From positions 1 to 58,867 of the forward strand of contig CAYJXJ010000005.1 of the NCBI GenBank assembly GCA_964374095.1: DNA of 58,867 nt, written 5' to 3'. The notes under the pieces were generated by a model. The model was given only the letters and a program-made list of their open reading frames with translations, did no database searches and was not told the origin of the DNA. Below, piece after piece: positions 1 through 9,853 of the stretch. A program made the position numbers and the translations under genes. This stretch comes from CAYJXJ01 sp964374095. GTDB taxonomy: Bacteria > Elusimicrobiota > Elusimicrobia > UBA1565 > UBA9628. Numbering within the stretch: the stretch's first letter is position 1; each line of letters begins with the position of its first letter.

Positions 1-1
1 C

Positions 2-610
2 ACCAATAAGGAATCCCTCTCCCTGGGCGTGGGCTGCAAGCTCTCCGACTACCAGCGCACGGGGATACGCCCATCGGACCACCTCGAGAAGATCAAGCAG
101 CACCCCTTGATCCGCAAGCTCATCTCCGGGGGAAAGACCCTGGAGTACTCCTCGCATCTCATTCCGGAGGGGGGATTTAAGTCCATGCCTCCGCTGGCCA
201 AGGACGGCTTCCTCGTCGCGGGCGACGCGGCGCAGATGACCAACCCCGCCTACCGCGAGGGTTCCAACCTCGCCATGACCTCGGGCAAACTGGCGGGAGA
301 GACCGTCGTCGAGGCCAAGGAGAAGGGCGATTTCTCGGAAGCGGGGTTGTCGTCTTATATCGACAAGCTCAAGGCCAGCTACGTGCTTCCCGACATGGAA
401 GAGGTGCAGGATTTGGAAGAAGCGGTCGAATCGAGTCCCGGTTTTCTGGAATTTTATCCCAAGTTGGCGTGTGAGTTGGCGCACCTGCGCTTCTCGGCCG
501 ACGGACAGCCCAAGAAGGAGCACCTCAAGGCCGCGATCGCCTTGATGCGCAAGCGCGGTTTCATTCGCATGGCGCGGGACCTGTTCCCGCTCCGGAAGGT
601 CGCGTTATGA
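2..610 (+). CDS. fixC: FixC-type flavoprotein-quinone oxidoreductase, 5'-truncated
   Basis: The frame is open from base 2, so only the C-terminal part (about 200 residues) is present; the family is usually about 430 residues. Visible are the second FAD-binding motif (LVAGDAAQMTNPAYREGSN) and the helical C-terminal part typical of FixC/ETF-quinone oxidoreductases, which pass electrons from an electron-transfer flavoprotein to quinone or ferredoxin at the membrane. The stop overlaps the start of the FixX-like ferredoxin (ATGA at 607), as expected for a fixABCX operon whose earlier genes lie outside the window. Confidence 0.85.
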   Translation, partial: TNKESLSLGVGCKLSDYQRTGIRPSDHLEKIKQHPLIRKLISGGKTLEYSSHLIPEGGFKSMPPLAKDGFLVAGDAAQMTNPAYREGSNLAMTSGKLAGETVVEAKEKGDFSEAGLSSYIDKLKASYVLPDMEEVQDLEEAVESSPGFLEFYPKLACELAHLRFSADGQPKKEHLKAAIALMRKRGFIRMARDLFPLRKVAL

Positions 611-924
611 GCGACGCGGCGGTCAAGATCGAAACCGGCGTCGAGGCCAAGCTCGGCACCCTGGAGTGGAAGAAGTCCCCGAACGCCCACATCACGCTGC
701 GAAACTCGGGGGCCGACGCCCCCTGCGTCGCCAAGTGCGACAACAAGCCCTGCACCACGGTCTGCCCGGCCAAGGTCTATGAGTGGGAGGCCGATCACAA
801 AAAGGTGATCGTCAACTACGAGAACTGCATCGAATGCGGCGCCTGCCGCATGCTCTGCCCGTTCGACAACATCTCCTGCGACTGGCCCGACGGGGGGATG
901 GGCGTCAAGTACAAGTTCGGCTGA
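607..924 (+). CDS. fixX: FixX-like ferredoxin
   Basis: A 105-residue ferredoxin-like protein translationally coupled to fixC. Cysteines fall in an N-terminal set (CVAKC, CTTVCP) and a C-terminal set (CIECGACRMLCP), the pattern of FixX, the iron-sulfur partner of FixC. It ends in GGMGVKYKFG, matching the family's conserved GVxYxxG tail. It is the last gene of its operon, because the next gene lies on the opposite strand. Confidence 0.9.
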   Translation: MSDAAVKIETGVEAKLGTLEWKKSPNAHITLRNSGADAPCVAKCDNKPCTTVCPAKVYEWEADHKKVIVNYENCIECGACRMLCPFDNISCDWPDGGMGVKYKFG

Positions 925-942
925 GCCCCGGAGTCCGTTGAC

Positions 943-1830
943 TCAGTACATCGTCCAGAGCGTTCCCTTGGAATCGGTGTGGGTGCAGTTGACCATGACG
1001 GTCCCGCTGGATGGGCCGGAGGCGACGTAAACCCAGCCCCCCGCGTCAGTGAGCGCATGCTTCAGGAACTGGGCGTCCGTGAGATAGAGCGTTCGCCTTG
1101 AGTCCCGATGATAGTACGGGGTCTTGGCCGGGGGAATGGCCGGGAGGTATCTGCCGCCAACGGCGAGGACCTCAAGATCGGCGGGGTACTCGCCGTTCGT
1201 GTCGCCATAATAGATGCTGAGAGCGGAACGGATGCCTCCGAGATTGCCCTTGGTGGTCCCCTCGGCCGACTTTCGGAACATAAGGCTCGGGCGGATCAAC
1301 CCGCAGGCCAGCGAGACCCAGATCGCCAAGACTCCTACCGGGAGCGCCGCGATGGCGGGCGCGGTCGGGAAATAGCGCCACCCCCGGTCTCCGCCGAACT
1401 CCGCCAGGCAAAACATCAGCCCGGCCGGGATCAGCCCGGCGCCGAGCATCGGCGTCTCCCGGTTGAGCGCGATCATGCCGAGGAGGCCCATGATGACCAT
1501 GACGACTCCCAAGGAACCCAGGCCAAAGCCCTTGCTTGGCGCGGACTCTTCCGAGGCGGGCTCCGGCGGACGGGACGGATTCATAAGCAGACCGATGACG
1601 GGCCCGACGATTGGGAGGATGGCCAGGATGAAGCCGACGAAGGCATACGATTTGGGATTTCCCTTGGAGACCTGGTAAAGCGGCACGCCTATGGCGCAGA
1701 GTCCGATTCCGAAAAGACAGAATGAAGGCGGGACATACTCGAGCCAGCCCAGGACTTGCGCGACCGCGCCCAGACCGGCCAGCGCTAGGCCCCAGCGGCG
1801 AAGCGCGGTCTTATCGGCGGGGTCGGGCAT
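943..1830 (-). CDS. Polytopic membrane protein with C-terminal pilin-like domain
   Basis: A 295-residue protein. The first ~190 residues hold several hydrophobic segments. After KSAEGTTKGNLGGIRSAL comes a domain with YYGDTNGEYPADLEVL and GGWVYVASG and a closing VNCTHTDSKGTLW. That block resembles the globular part of type IV pilin or pseudopilin-like proteins I know from Elusimicrobiota, but here it is attached to a multi-pass membrane region instead of following a prepilin leader. No prepilin peptidase site is visible. It converges with fixX. Function unknown. Confidence 0.7.
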   Translation of the reverse strand: MPDPADKTALRRWGLALAGLGAVAQVLGWLEYVPPSFCLFGIGLCAIGVPLYQVSKGNPKSYAFVGFILAILPIVGPVIGLLMNPSRPPEPASEESAPSKGFGLGSLGVVMVIMGLLGMIALNRETPMLGAGLIPAGLMFCLAEFGGDRGWRYFPTAPAIAALPVGVLAIWVSLACGLIRPSLMFRKSAEGTTKGNLGGIRSALSIYYGDTNGEYPADLEVLAVGGRYLPAIPPAKTPYYHRDSRRTLYLTDAQFLKHALTDAGGWVYVASGPSSGTVMVNCTHTDSKGTLWTMY

Positions 1831-1858
1831 AAGTCAATAGGTGCCCCACAGGAAGGTT

Positions 1859-1894
1859 CGGGGACCTCCCTCCGATCGCGGAAGGAGGTCCCCG
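1859..1894. terminator. Intergenic hairpin between YtxH-like and pilin-like genes
   Basis: CGGGGACCTCC at 1859-1869 pairs perfectly with GGAGGTCCCCG at 1884-1894 (11 bp, 14-nt loop). It lies downstream of the minus-strand YtxH-like gene and just upstream of the next minus-strand gene. It has no T-tract, so the terminator role is uncertain. Confidence 0.4.
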
Positions 1895-1922
1895 GCGGGA
1901 CGATGGAGGTCCAATGACGAAA

Positions 1923-2129
1923 CTAGTCGGCCAACTCCTCTTCCCCGTCCTCTTCCATCGCGGCGCGGGCGCGGCGGCGCTTCTCTTTGAGCCAGTCGCC
2001 GAGCTGTTCGCGGGTCTCGCTGCCCGGCTTGGGGGCCATCAGCAGACCGGCGGCCGCGCCGAGGACTCCTCCGATGAAGAAAAGGGTGAGACCGCAGCCT
2101 TCTTCTTCATGACAATGCTCGCTGGACAT
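1923..2129 (-). CDS. YtxH-like small membrane protein
   Basis: About 68 residues with one glycine/alanine-rich transmembrane segment (LTLFFIGGVLGAAAGLLMAPKPG) followed by a charged amphipathic tail, the architecture of the YtxH family. AGGAGG abuts an upstream ATG at 2135, leaving no spacing, whereas the ATG at 2129 has 6 nt, so I prefer 2129 (MSSEH). The N-terminus has a His/Glu/Cys-rich stretch (EHCHEEEGC) of unknown role. Confidence 0.75.
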   Translation of the reverse strand: MSSEHCHEEEGCGLTLFFIGGVLGAAAGLLMAPKPGSETREQLGDWLKEKRRRARAAMEEDGEEELAD

Positions 2130-2148
2130 ATTCATCCTCCTATCTCAT

Positions 2149-2205
2149 GGGGTCACACCTTGAATGTTGGCTAAGACCAAAAGTAAACATTCCAGGTGTG
2201 ACCCC
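2149..2205. repeat. REP-like intergenic palindrome, GGGGTCACACCT type
   Basis: Arms 2149-2168 and 2186-2205 are inverted copies of GGGGTCACACCTTGAATGTT with one mismatch in 20 and a 17-nt loop. It lies 2 nt beyond the stop of the barrel gene and before the YtxH-like gene. The outer GGGGTCACA block recurs at 36275 and 40810 and as a half-site at 22281. Confidence 0.75.
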
Positions 2206-2207
2206 TC

Positions 2208-3569
2208 CTAAAAAGCATAGTTTATATCGATGAACGCGGCCAAGCCTTCCTGGCCGTAACCGAAGTCGATCGAGCCGACCACCTGCGGCCGGGCCACCGC
2301 GCGGGTGGCGATGCCGAAAACCGGGCGCATGTAGCGTTTGGCCAGGCGGCCGGGGTTGTCGAACACGGTGCCCGCGCCCATGAACGGGGCCACCTCGAAT
2401 TCGGTCGTCACCCCCGCCAGCGGGATTTTCCAAAGGGTGACCCGATGCTCGTAGTTCACGCTCATGGAGCCGCGGTCGACGTAGCGGCCGTCCCCATACG
2501 CCCGCAGGCTGTACTTGCCGCCGAGATTGGACTGCAGCCAGAATGGCGCGTTGGCCAACTGCTGGTCGAATTTCACCTGGAAGGCATAGGTGTGGTCTGG
2601 TTCATTTTCGGGCTTGTAGTACCAGCGCGCATCGGCGCCGTAGCGCTGGAAGTCATGCGCGCTGGCAAATCCCCGTTTGCTGGTCTCCGCCCGGACATCG
2701 AGATAAGCCCCTTTGCTGGTGGTAACGCCGTGGTCGCGCGAGTCATAGGTGACCTTCGTTCCCACGATGTTGGTCTGCTGGCGGCGGGAGGGGCCGACGC
2801 CGGGATAGACGTCCTTGAAGGGCGCGAGGTTTGGGGTCTTGCCGTTCCACGTGCGCCACGCCTGGACGTGGTTGTAGCCGTGGATTTTCCAATTCGAGCT
2901 GGGCCAAAACGGAACGCCGAGGGACAGGTCGTACTGGATGTAGTCTTCGGCGTAGTTGGTCTCGCCGGATTTCGGGGAGTTGGGCCCCAGGCCGTAGAAG
3001 CGGCGGGCGCCGTCGATGTTGTATTGGAACTTGACGTAGAACTTGATGTCCTTCCCGCCGAGGTTCTCGTCCTCGAAGGCGGCCATGGCCTCGCGCTCGA
3101 TCTGGGTCGAGCCGGCCAAGCGCGCCAGGAGAGCCGACTCGTCGGTCGGGTAGAAGTAGTACCGGTAGGTCGGGATCGGCCCAAAGACCCGGTTGTAGGT
3201 GATCGACGGCGCGTGTATCCGTTCGATGCGGGTCGTGCCGGGCTCCTTGAATATCCAGATCGGCATGAATCCGATGGTGGTCCCGCGGTTGGGGTCCGTG
3301 TCGATGATGGGCAGTCGAACCAGCATACCGCGCGGCACGTCCTTGAGCATCCACCGGAGTATCCAGGGGGTACCGGTATCCTCCGAGCCCGGCGGAGGCA
3401 CCTGTCGCGCCGCCGTCTCCGGGGATTCTCCGATCGGCCGGCGGGGAGGCGTGACTTCATCCGACCCGGATTTCCGCGCAAATTCGTCCCAAGGCGGGGG
3501 CGACGGGGGGGCTTGCGCGAAGCAGTTCAGAGTCATGGCCCAGAGGGTTAGGGCGTAGAGACGGTTCAT
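2208..3569 (-). CDS. Outer-membrane beta-barrel, BamA/surface-antigen-like
   Basis: A 453-residue protein with a signal peptide (NRLYALTLWAMTLNCFAQA), a proline-rich linker, then alternating amphipathic strands ending in the terminal phenylalanine (INYAF) expected of a BAM substrate. RGTTIGFMPIWIF and later strands resemble the 16-strand barrel domain of Omp85/BamA-like surface antigens. No POTRA repeats are present, so it is a barrel-only member. The start overlaps the queG stop (ATGA). Substrate or role unknown. Confidence 0.7.
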   Translation of the reverse strand: MNRLYALTLWAMTLNCFAQAPPSPPPWDEFARKSGSDEVTPPRRPIGESPETAARQVPPPGSEDTGTPWILRWMLKDVPRGMLVRLPIIDTDPNRGTTIGFMPIWIFKEPGTTRIERIHAPSITYNRVFGPIPTYRYYFYPTDESALLARLAGSTQIEREAMAAFEDENLGGKDIKFYVKFQYNIDGARRFYGLGPNSPKSGETNYAEDYIQYDLSLGVPFWPSSNWKIHGYNHVQAWRTWNGKTPNLAPFKDVYPGVGPSRRQQTNIVGTKVTYDSRDHGVTTSKGAYLDVRAETSKRGFASAHDFQRYGADARWYYKPENEPDHTYAFQVKFDQQLANAPFWLQSNLGGKYSLRAYGDGRYVDRGSMSVNYEHRVTLWKIPLAGVTTEFEVAPFMGAGTVFDNPGRLAKRYMRPVFGIATRAVARPQVVGSIDFGYGQEGLAAFIDINYAF

Positions 3570-4660
3570 GGTTGGGGGACGGCGGCCCCAGTCCCCGCGA
3601 TCCGCTCGAGACTCCAGCGGGCTTGTTCGGCCAGGACCGGGTCGGGTCCCGCGGCGTGCCGTTCCAGCGTGGGGAGGAATCGTTGCTGCCGGGAGTTTCC
3701 CATCGCCAGCAGGGCGTTGCGCGCCAGGCCCTGGCGGCGCGCGCGTTCCACCGCCGTGGCGCCGTATTTGCGCTTAAAATTCGGGGAGTCGAGTCCGGCA
3801 AGTTCCTCCAGAGGGGCCGTCCTTTCCGCCAGCGGCCGCAGAGTCCGGCCCTCGCGCGAAAATCGGTTGAAGGGGCAGACTTCCTGGCAGATGTCGCAGC
3901 CCATCACCCAGTCGCCGATGCCGGGGCGGAATTCCTCGGGGATGGGTCCGCGGTGCTCGATGGTGAAATAGGCGATGCAGCGGCTGGCGTCAAGGACCCG
4001 TTCGCTCGGAAAGGCGTCGGTGGGACAGGCGTCCAAGCAGCGGCGGCACTCCCCGCAATGCTCCGGCACGGGGTCGTCGTGCTCTAAATCCAAGTTCAAG
4101 GCAATGCCGGCCAGGAGGAAATAGGAGCCCAACCGGCCGGATAGGACCATCGTGTTCTTGCCGACCCAGCCGATGCCGGCGTAGCGGGCGTAGAGCCGCT
4201 CTAGGAGGGGGCTGCTGTCGACGAATATCCTTCCGTCGGCTCCCGGCGCCTCGGACTTGAGCCAATCCAATACCTCGCCGAGCCTGGCCTTGAGGATGGG
4301 GTGGTAATCCTCCAGGACGCTGTAGCGGGCGAAGCGCCCCGAGCCGGAGTCGGCGCCCCCTTCGGGAGAGGAGAACGGCTGCCCTTCGGGGACCGGGGGC
4401 CCTTGCCCCAGGCCGTAAGAAAAGCCGCACATAAGCACGGACTTAGCCTCGGGATACCAGTGCGTGATGTCGCGGCGGCTGGAGGCGTTGCGGGCCATGT
4501 AGTCCATGGTGCCGTGCATGCCGGCCTTCACCCAGCGGTCGTAGGCTTGGGATTCGGGCAAGGGGCGGGCCGGCGCGATCCCGACGAGGTCGGCCCCGCG
4601 GGAGCGGGCCGCCTCCTTCAGCGACCGGGAGAGTTCCCCCGGAGGGCGCGGGGCGCTCAG
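3566..4660 (-). CDS. queG: Epoxyqueuosine reductase
   Basis: Cobalamin- and [4Fe-4S]-dependent enzyme that reduces epoxyqueuosine to queuosine in tRNA. Visible are HGTMDYMARNASSRRD, two ferredoxin-like clusters (CGECRRCLDACP and CDICQEVCP) and a C-terminal HEAT-like tail. An in-frame TTG at 4561 would remove conserved N-terminal sequence (ELSRSLKEAARSRG, ADLVGIAPA). The frame is open back to a TAG inside greA with no ATG/GTG/TTG, so the likely start is CTG at 4660, overlapping the greA stop (CTGA) with GGAG about 8 nt upstream. That gives about 364 residues, near the family's usual length. Confidence 0.9.
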   Translation of the reverse strand: MSAPRPPGELSRSLKEAARSRGADLVGIAPARPLPESQAYDRWVKAGMHGTMDYMARNASSRRDITHWYPEAKSVLMCGFSYGLGQGPPVPEGQPFSSPEGGADSGSGRFARYSVLEDYHPILKARLGEVLDWLKSEAPGADGRIFVDSSPLLERLYARYAGIGWVGKNTMVLSGRLGSYFLLAGIALNLDLEHDDPVPEHCGECRRCLDACPTDAFPSERVLDASRCIAYFTIEHRGPIPEEFRPGIGDWVMGCDICQEVCPFNRFSREGRTLRPLAERTAPLEELAGLDSPNFKRKYGATAVERARRQGLARNALLAMGNSRQQRFLPTLERHAAGPDPVLAEQARWSLERIAGTGAAVPQP

Positions 4661-5130
4661 AGAGCGGGCTCCGTCTTGATGATTCTAAATGAGCGCTTTC
4701 CGGCCGGGAGATCGACGGCGACCTCCTCGCCGGTTTTCCTGCCCAGAAGCCCCTGGGCCAGCGGGGAGTAGACCGAGATGCGCCCTTCCGAGGGGTCCGA
4801 CTCGTCTTCGCCCACGAGGGTATACGCCATTTCGATGCCTTCGGACACCTCTTTGAGGGTCACGCGCACGCCGATCGAAACCGTGTCCTTGGGGGTCTTC
4901 ACCTCGTCGATGATGGTCGCCTTTTCGAGCTTGGACTGGATGATGGCGATGCGGTTCATGACCTCGGCCAGCTTGTCCTTGGCGCTATGAAACTCGGCGT
5001 TCTCCTTCAGGTCTCCCTTCTCGCGCGCCTCGGCGATCTCGCCGGAGAGCACGACCTTGCGCCGTCGCAGCTCCTCCATATCCTGGATGAGTTTGGCGTG
5101 GCCGGCCCGGGTGAGATAGACGTCTCCCAT
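4657..5130 (-). CDS. greA: Transcription elongation factor GreA
   Basis: 157 residues, normal length. The N-terminal coiled coil with the acidic tip (IAEAREKGDLKENAEFHSAK) is the part that enters the RNA polymerase secondary channel to stimulate cleavage of backtracked RNA. The C-terminal FKBP-like domain ends ISVYSPLAQGLLGRKTGEEV. It starts a coupled unit greA-queG-barrel. Confidence 0.96.
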   Translation of the reverse strand: MGDVYLTRAGHAKLIQDMEELRRRKVVLSGEIAEAREKGDLKENAEFHSAKDKLAEVMNRIAIIQSKLEKATIIDEVKTPKDTVSIGVRVTLKEVSEGIEMAYTLVGEDESDPSEGRISVYSPLAQGLLGRKTGEEVAVDLPAGKRSFRIIKTEPAL

Positions 5131-5136
5131 GGGCGG

Positions 5137-5142
5137 ATTATA
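5137..5142 (-). promoter_or_regulatory. -10 box of greA, leaderless spacing
   Basis: TATAAT on the minus strand ends exactly 6 nt before the greA ATG, so transcription should begin at or next to the A of ATG. The box overlaps the stop codon of the upstream SDR gene (TAA at 5138-5140). Confidence 0.7.
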
Positions 5143-5968
5143 CCACTTCCCGGCCGCGCGGGCGGTTCCGGCCCAAGGGATGGACGCGCTTCATGATGGC
5201 GTGCATGGCGCGGTCGGTCACCCAGGGAAAGAGCTTGGCGAGCCGCACCACCGGGGCGGGCGCGTCGCCGAAGATCTCCTCGGCGGGGCGGTGCAGGCAG
5301 GCGGCCACGATGCGCTGGGCGACCTCCTGGGCGGTCTTGGGACGGGCGTACTTGGCGACTTGGGCGTCCTTGAGCGCGAGCTCCGCCATGGGCGTGTCCA
5401 CGGTCCCGGGGCAGAGGGCGGTCAGCGTCACCCCGCGGTCCCAATACTCCCGGCGCAGGGCCTCGGTCAGGCCGACCAGGGCGAATTTCGATGCCGAGTA
5501 AGAGGCCAAGTATGGGAACCCCAACAGCCCCGCGATCGAGGCCACGTTGACGATATGCCCCCGTCCTTGGCGCAGCATGTGGGGGATAGACGCGTGGATC
5601 ATGGCGGCCGCGCCTACGTAGTTGGTCTTGACCACGGCTTCGATATCCTCGAAAGGCTCCTCCTCGAAGCGCTTGTGGCCGCTGATTCCCGCGTTGTTGA
5701 TGAGGATATCGACGCGACCCCATTTCGCGGCGACCTCCGAGACGGCCCTGCGGCACTGCGAAGGATCGGAAACGTCCGCCGGGAGAGTCAGGACCTGGGC
5801 CTGGGCCGCCTCCAGAAGCTTCGAGAGTTCCACGAGCTTCTGGATGCGCCGGGCCAGGATCGCGATTCGCGGCCGCCGGCGGCCCAGCTCCAGGGCCGTG
5901 GCCCAGCCGATGCCGCTGGACGCGCCGGTCAGAATGATGACTTTGTCTCTAAGGGGGGACTTGATCAC
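5138..5968 (-). CDS. Short-chain dehydrogenase/reductase
   Basis: 276 residues with the classical SDR set: cofactor motif TGASSGIGWA near the N-terminus, DVSDPSQ, NNAGISG, the catalytic Ser region and YSASK (Tyr-x3-Lys), then PGTVDTPMA. The Arg-rich segment after the first strand suggests NADP(H). The frame runs further upstream but only as a shadow of birA. The GTG at 5968 has GGAGG 6 nt upstream and overlaps the birA stop (GTGA). Substrate cannot be assigned. Confidence 0.88.
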   Translation of the reverse strand: MIKSPLRDKVIILTGASSGIGWATALELGRRRPRIAILARRIQKLVELSKLLEAAQAQVLTLPADVSDPSQCRRAVSEVAAKWGRVDILINNAGISGHKRFEEEPFEDIEAVVKTNYVGAAAMIHASIPHMLRQGRGHIVNVASIAGLLGFPYLASYSASKFALVGLTEALRREYWDRGVTLTALCPGTVDTPMAELALKDAQVAKYARPKTAQEVAQRIVAACLHRPAEEIFGDAPAPVVRLAKLFPWVTDRAMHAIMKRVHPLGRNRPRGREVV

Positions 5969-6534
5969 GGTGATCCTCCGTTGTGCGATTGAATGAGTGG
6001 GGCGAGCTCCCAGAGAAGCTCGCGAAGGACGGTTTCGATGTCCCAGGAACGTCCGGTCAGGGACTTGAGGCTGGCGGCCCCCCGGGGCGGCGCGTTGTTG
6101 ACGTTGACGCCGATGCCCGCGACGATCCAATCGAGGGTCGTCTCGCCCCCCGAGGCTTCCAGCAAAACCCCGCAGAGCTTTCGGGGCGGGCCCGCGGGGG
6201 CCGGCACGACGACGTCGTTGGGGGGCTTGACGGCCAAGGTTAGGCCGGCCAGACGGCCCAGGGCCGCGGCGAGGCCTTGCGCGACGGAGAGGCTCAGGCC
6301 TCCGAGCTCGGGGGGCTTGAGGCGCGGGCGAAGGACGATGGACACGTAGAGCCCGCCCTCGGGGGAACTCCAGACTCGATCCATGCGCCCGCGCCCCCGG
6401 GTCTGGCGGTCGGCCCACACCGCGGTTCCCGCGGGCGCGCCTTGCTCGGCGAGCGTCTTGGCGACGTCCTGCGTCGAAGCCGTCACGGACAGCCGGACCA
6501 GCCGGGTTACGGCCGGGAGGGATAATGGACTCAC
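5965..6534 (-). CDS. birA: Biotin-protein ligase, catalytic domain only
   Basis: 189 residues, lacking the N-terminal DNA-binding domain of E. coli BirA, so it should biotinylate acyl-CoA carboxylase carrier protein without repressing transcription. Visible are STQD, the biotinyl-AMP loop GRGRMDRVWSSPEGGLY and GIGVNVNN. Oddity: the usual KWPND motif reads KPPND, so the Trp is replaced by Pro. Start and stop overlap nadC and the SDR gene by 4 nt each. Confidence 0.88.
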   Translation of the reverse strand: MSPLSLPAVTRLVRLSVTASTQDVAKTLAEQGAPAGTAVWADRQTRGRGRMDRVWSSPEGGLYVSIVLRPRLKPPELGGLSLSVAQGLAAALGRLAGLTLAVKPPNDVVVPAPAGPPRKLCGVLLEASGGETTLDWIVAGIGVNVNNAPPRGAASLKSLTGRSWDIETVLRELLWELAPLIQSHNGGSP

Positions 6535-7381
6535 CGGGCGATCTCCAGTTCGAGGCTCAAATCCAAGGCGGGGGCGCTGTGCGTGAGCCGGCCCACCGAG
6601 ATTCGGTCCGGCCCCAGTCGGGCGATGGCGCGGATGGTCAATAGGCTCACCCCCCCGGATACCTCAATCGAGACGCGCGGCGCCGACCGGCGGATGAGCG
6701 CGATGGAGTCCTTCAAACGGGGCGGTGCCATATTGTCGAGAAGGATGGAGTCGGGGGAGGCCGCCAGCGCGCGACGGACCTGCGCCAGGGAGGCGGCCTC
6801 GATCTGGAGGGGGACGCACGGGTGGCGGCGGCGAAGCGTTCCCGCGGCGGCGATGACGTCTCCGCCCGCGGCCCAATGGTTGTCCTTGACGAGGGCCATG
6901 TCGTAAAGCCCCATGCGGTGATTGAGCCCGCCGCCGCAGCGCACGGCGTATTTTGCCAGGACGCGCCAGCCGGGGAGGGTTTTTCGCGTGTCAACCACCC
7001 GCGGGCCGAGCCCGCGGACCATCTCGACGTAGCTCCTCGTCAGTGTCGCGATCCCGCTCAAGTGCTGCAGGAAATTGAGCGCCGTCCGTTCCGCCGTCAG
7101 CAGGCCGCGTCCGCCCCGGACCTCGAGCACGGCGTCCCCGGGACTGACGAGACTGCCGTCGCGCTTCAGGACGCGAATCCGGCAAGAGCGAGCGACGAGC
7201 CGGAGGACGCGGGCCGCGATGGGCACTCCGCAAATGACCCCTTTCTGCTTGGCGATCACGACTCCCCGGACCCGAGCGCTCGGCGGCGCGAAGAACTCGG
7301 TCGTCAGGTCGCCCTGTTTTCCCAGGTCCTCGGCCAGGGCGGCCTTGATGAGAGGTTCGGCGGCGGCGAGGAGGGAGGGGG

Positions 7382-7385
<4 letters not shown>
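6531..7385 (-). CDS. nadC: Nicotinate-nucleotide pyrophosphorylase (carboxylating)
   Basis: 284 residues, normal length. Converts quinolinate and PRPP to nicotinate mononucleotide, CO2 and pyrophosphate in de novo NAD synthesis. TRKTLPGWR at residues 133-141, RCGGGLNHRMGLYD and VKDNH give the quinolinate/PRPP site, and EVSGG lies near the C-terminus. Coupled to uvrB and birA by ATGA overlaps. No nadA or nadB is in the window. Confidence 0.95.
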
Positions 7386-9439
<2,054 letters not shown>

Positions 9440-9445
9440 GGCCCC

Positions 9446-9451
9446 ATTATA
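9446..9451 (-). promoter_or_regulatory. -10 box of uvrB, leaderless spacing
   Basis: TATAAT on the minus strand with exactly 6 nt to the uvrB ATG. No good -35 is visible 16-18 nt upstream. The surrounding 18 nt (9443-9460) are repeated identically at 14146-14163. Confidence 0.7.
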
Positions 9452-9521
9452 CTAAGCTGGACCGGCGAGGCTGGAGGTATTGCGGGATGCTCGCATGGCT
9501 GGGGAGGAGAGGCCGCAGGCC

Positions 9522-9541
9522 AACTGTACGCGCGTACAGTT
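9522..9541. promoter_or_regulatory. LexA/SOS-box-like perfect palindrome upstream of uvrB
   Basis: AACTGTACGCGCGTACAGTT is a perfect 20-bp palindrome and fits the proteobacterial LexA pattern CTGT-N8-ACAG. It lies about 80 nt upstream of uvrB, an SOS gene in many bacteria. The distance is larger than usual and no lexA gene is in the window, so the assignment is an inference. Confidence 0.45.
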
Positions 9542-9560
9542 CGAAAGGCGGGGATGGGAT

Positions 9561-9631
9561 GCGGCCGGCAATCTCTGGACCGGTTCGAGCCGCAGATTCA
9601 CCGGGTCGGCCTGGAGCATGAGGCTATCCAG
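9561..9631 (-). pseudogene. Remnant of an aspartyl-protease C-terminus
   Basis: Read on the minus strand this stretch encodes ADPVNLRLEPVQRLPAA, nearly the same as the end of the intact aspartyl-protease gene at 14256-14630 (ADPVNLRLEPVKRLLAA). Similarity stops abruptly at about 9631, so only the last ~24 codons remain and there is no start codon. Confidence 0.65.
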
Positions 9632-9853
9632 TCTCGATGTTTCCTGGCCTAATCAGCGCCCGGCTTTACCGGGGTCATGGGGGCCACGGTGGCGGCGTCG
9701 GGGTGCGCGGCCGGCTCAAAACTCAGTTAGGGAAGTTCTGCCCAAGCCTCCGTAGGTCTCCCGTGATCCTGACAAAAATGTATGATACTGCACTCTTTAG
9801 AGAAGAGAGCCAAGGTTCATGATGATCTCACTGGAGAATCCGCGAGTACGGCT
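9632..9853 (+). promoter_or_regulatory. Leader and probable promoter of the Rrf2 cluster
   Basis: No gene seen. CTGACA at 9769-9774 and TATGATACT at 9781-9789 form an AT-richer promoter-like patch about 65 nt upstream of the Rrf2 start; GTATGATAC is a short dyad of the sort IscR/Rrf2 regulators bind. Autoregulation is plausible but not shown. The part from 9632 to 9760 holds nothing I recognise. Confidence 0.4.

Noticed and set aside
2445..3551. 368-residue plus-strand frame opposite the outer-membrane barrel gene
   Set aside because: It is the antisense of a gene with a signal peptide and a terminal Phe; its translation is Val/Gly/Arg-rich without motifs, as expected of a GC-driven shadow frame.
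5969..6418. N-terminal extension of the SDR frame
   Set aside because: Overlaps birA in another frame and is Arg/Pro-rich shadow sequence; the GTG at 5968 has a proper ribosome site.
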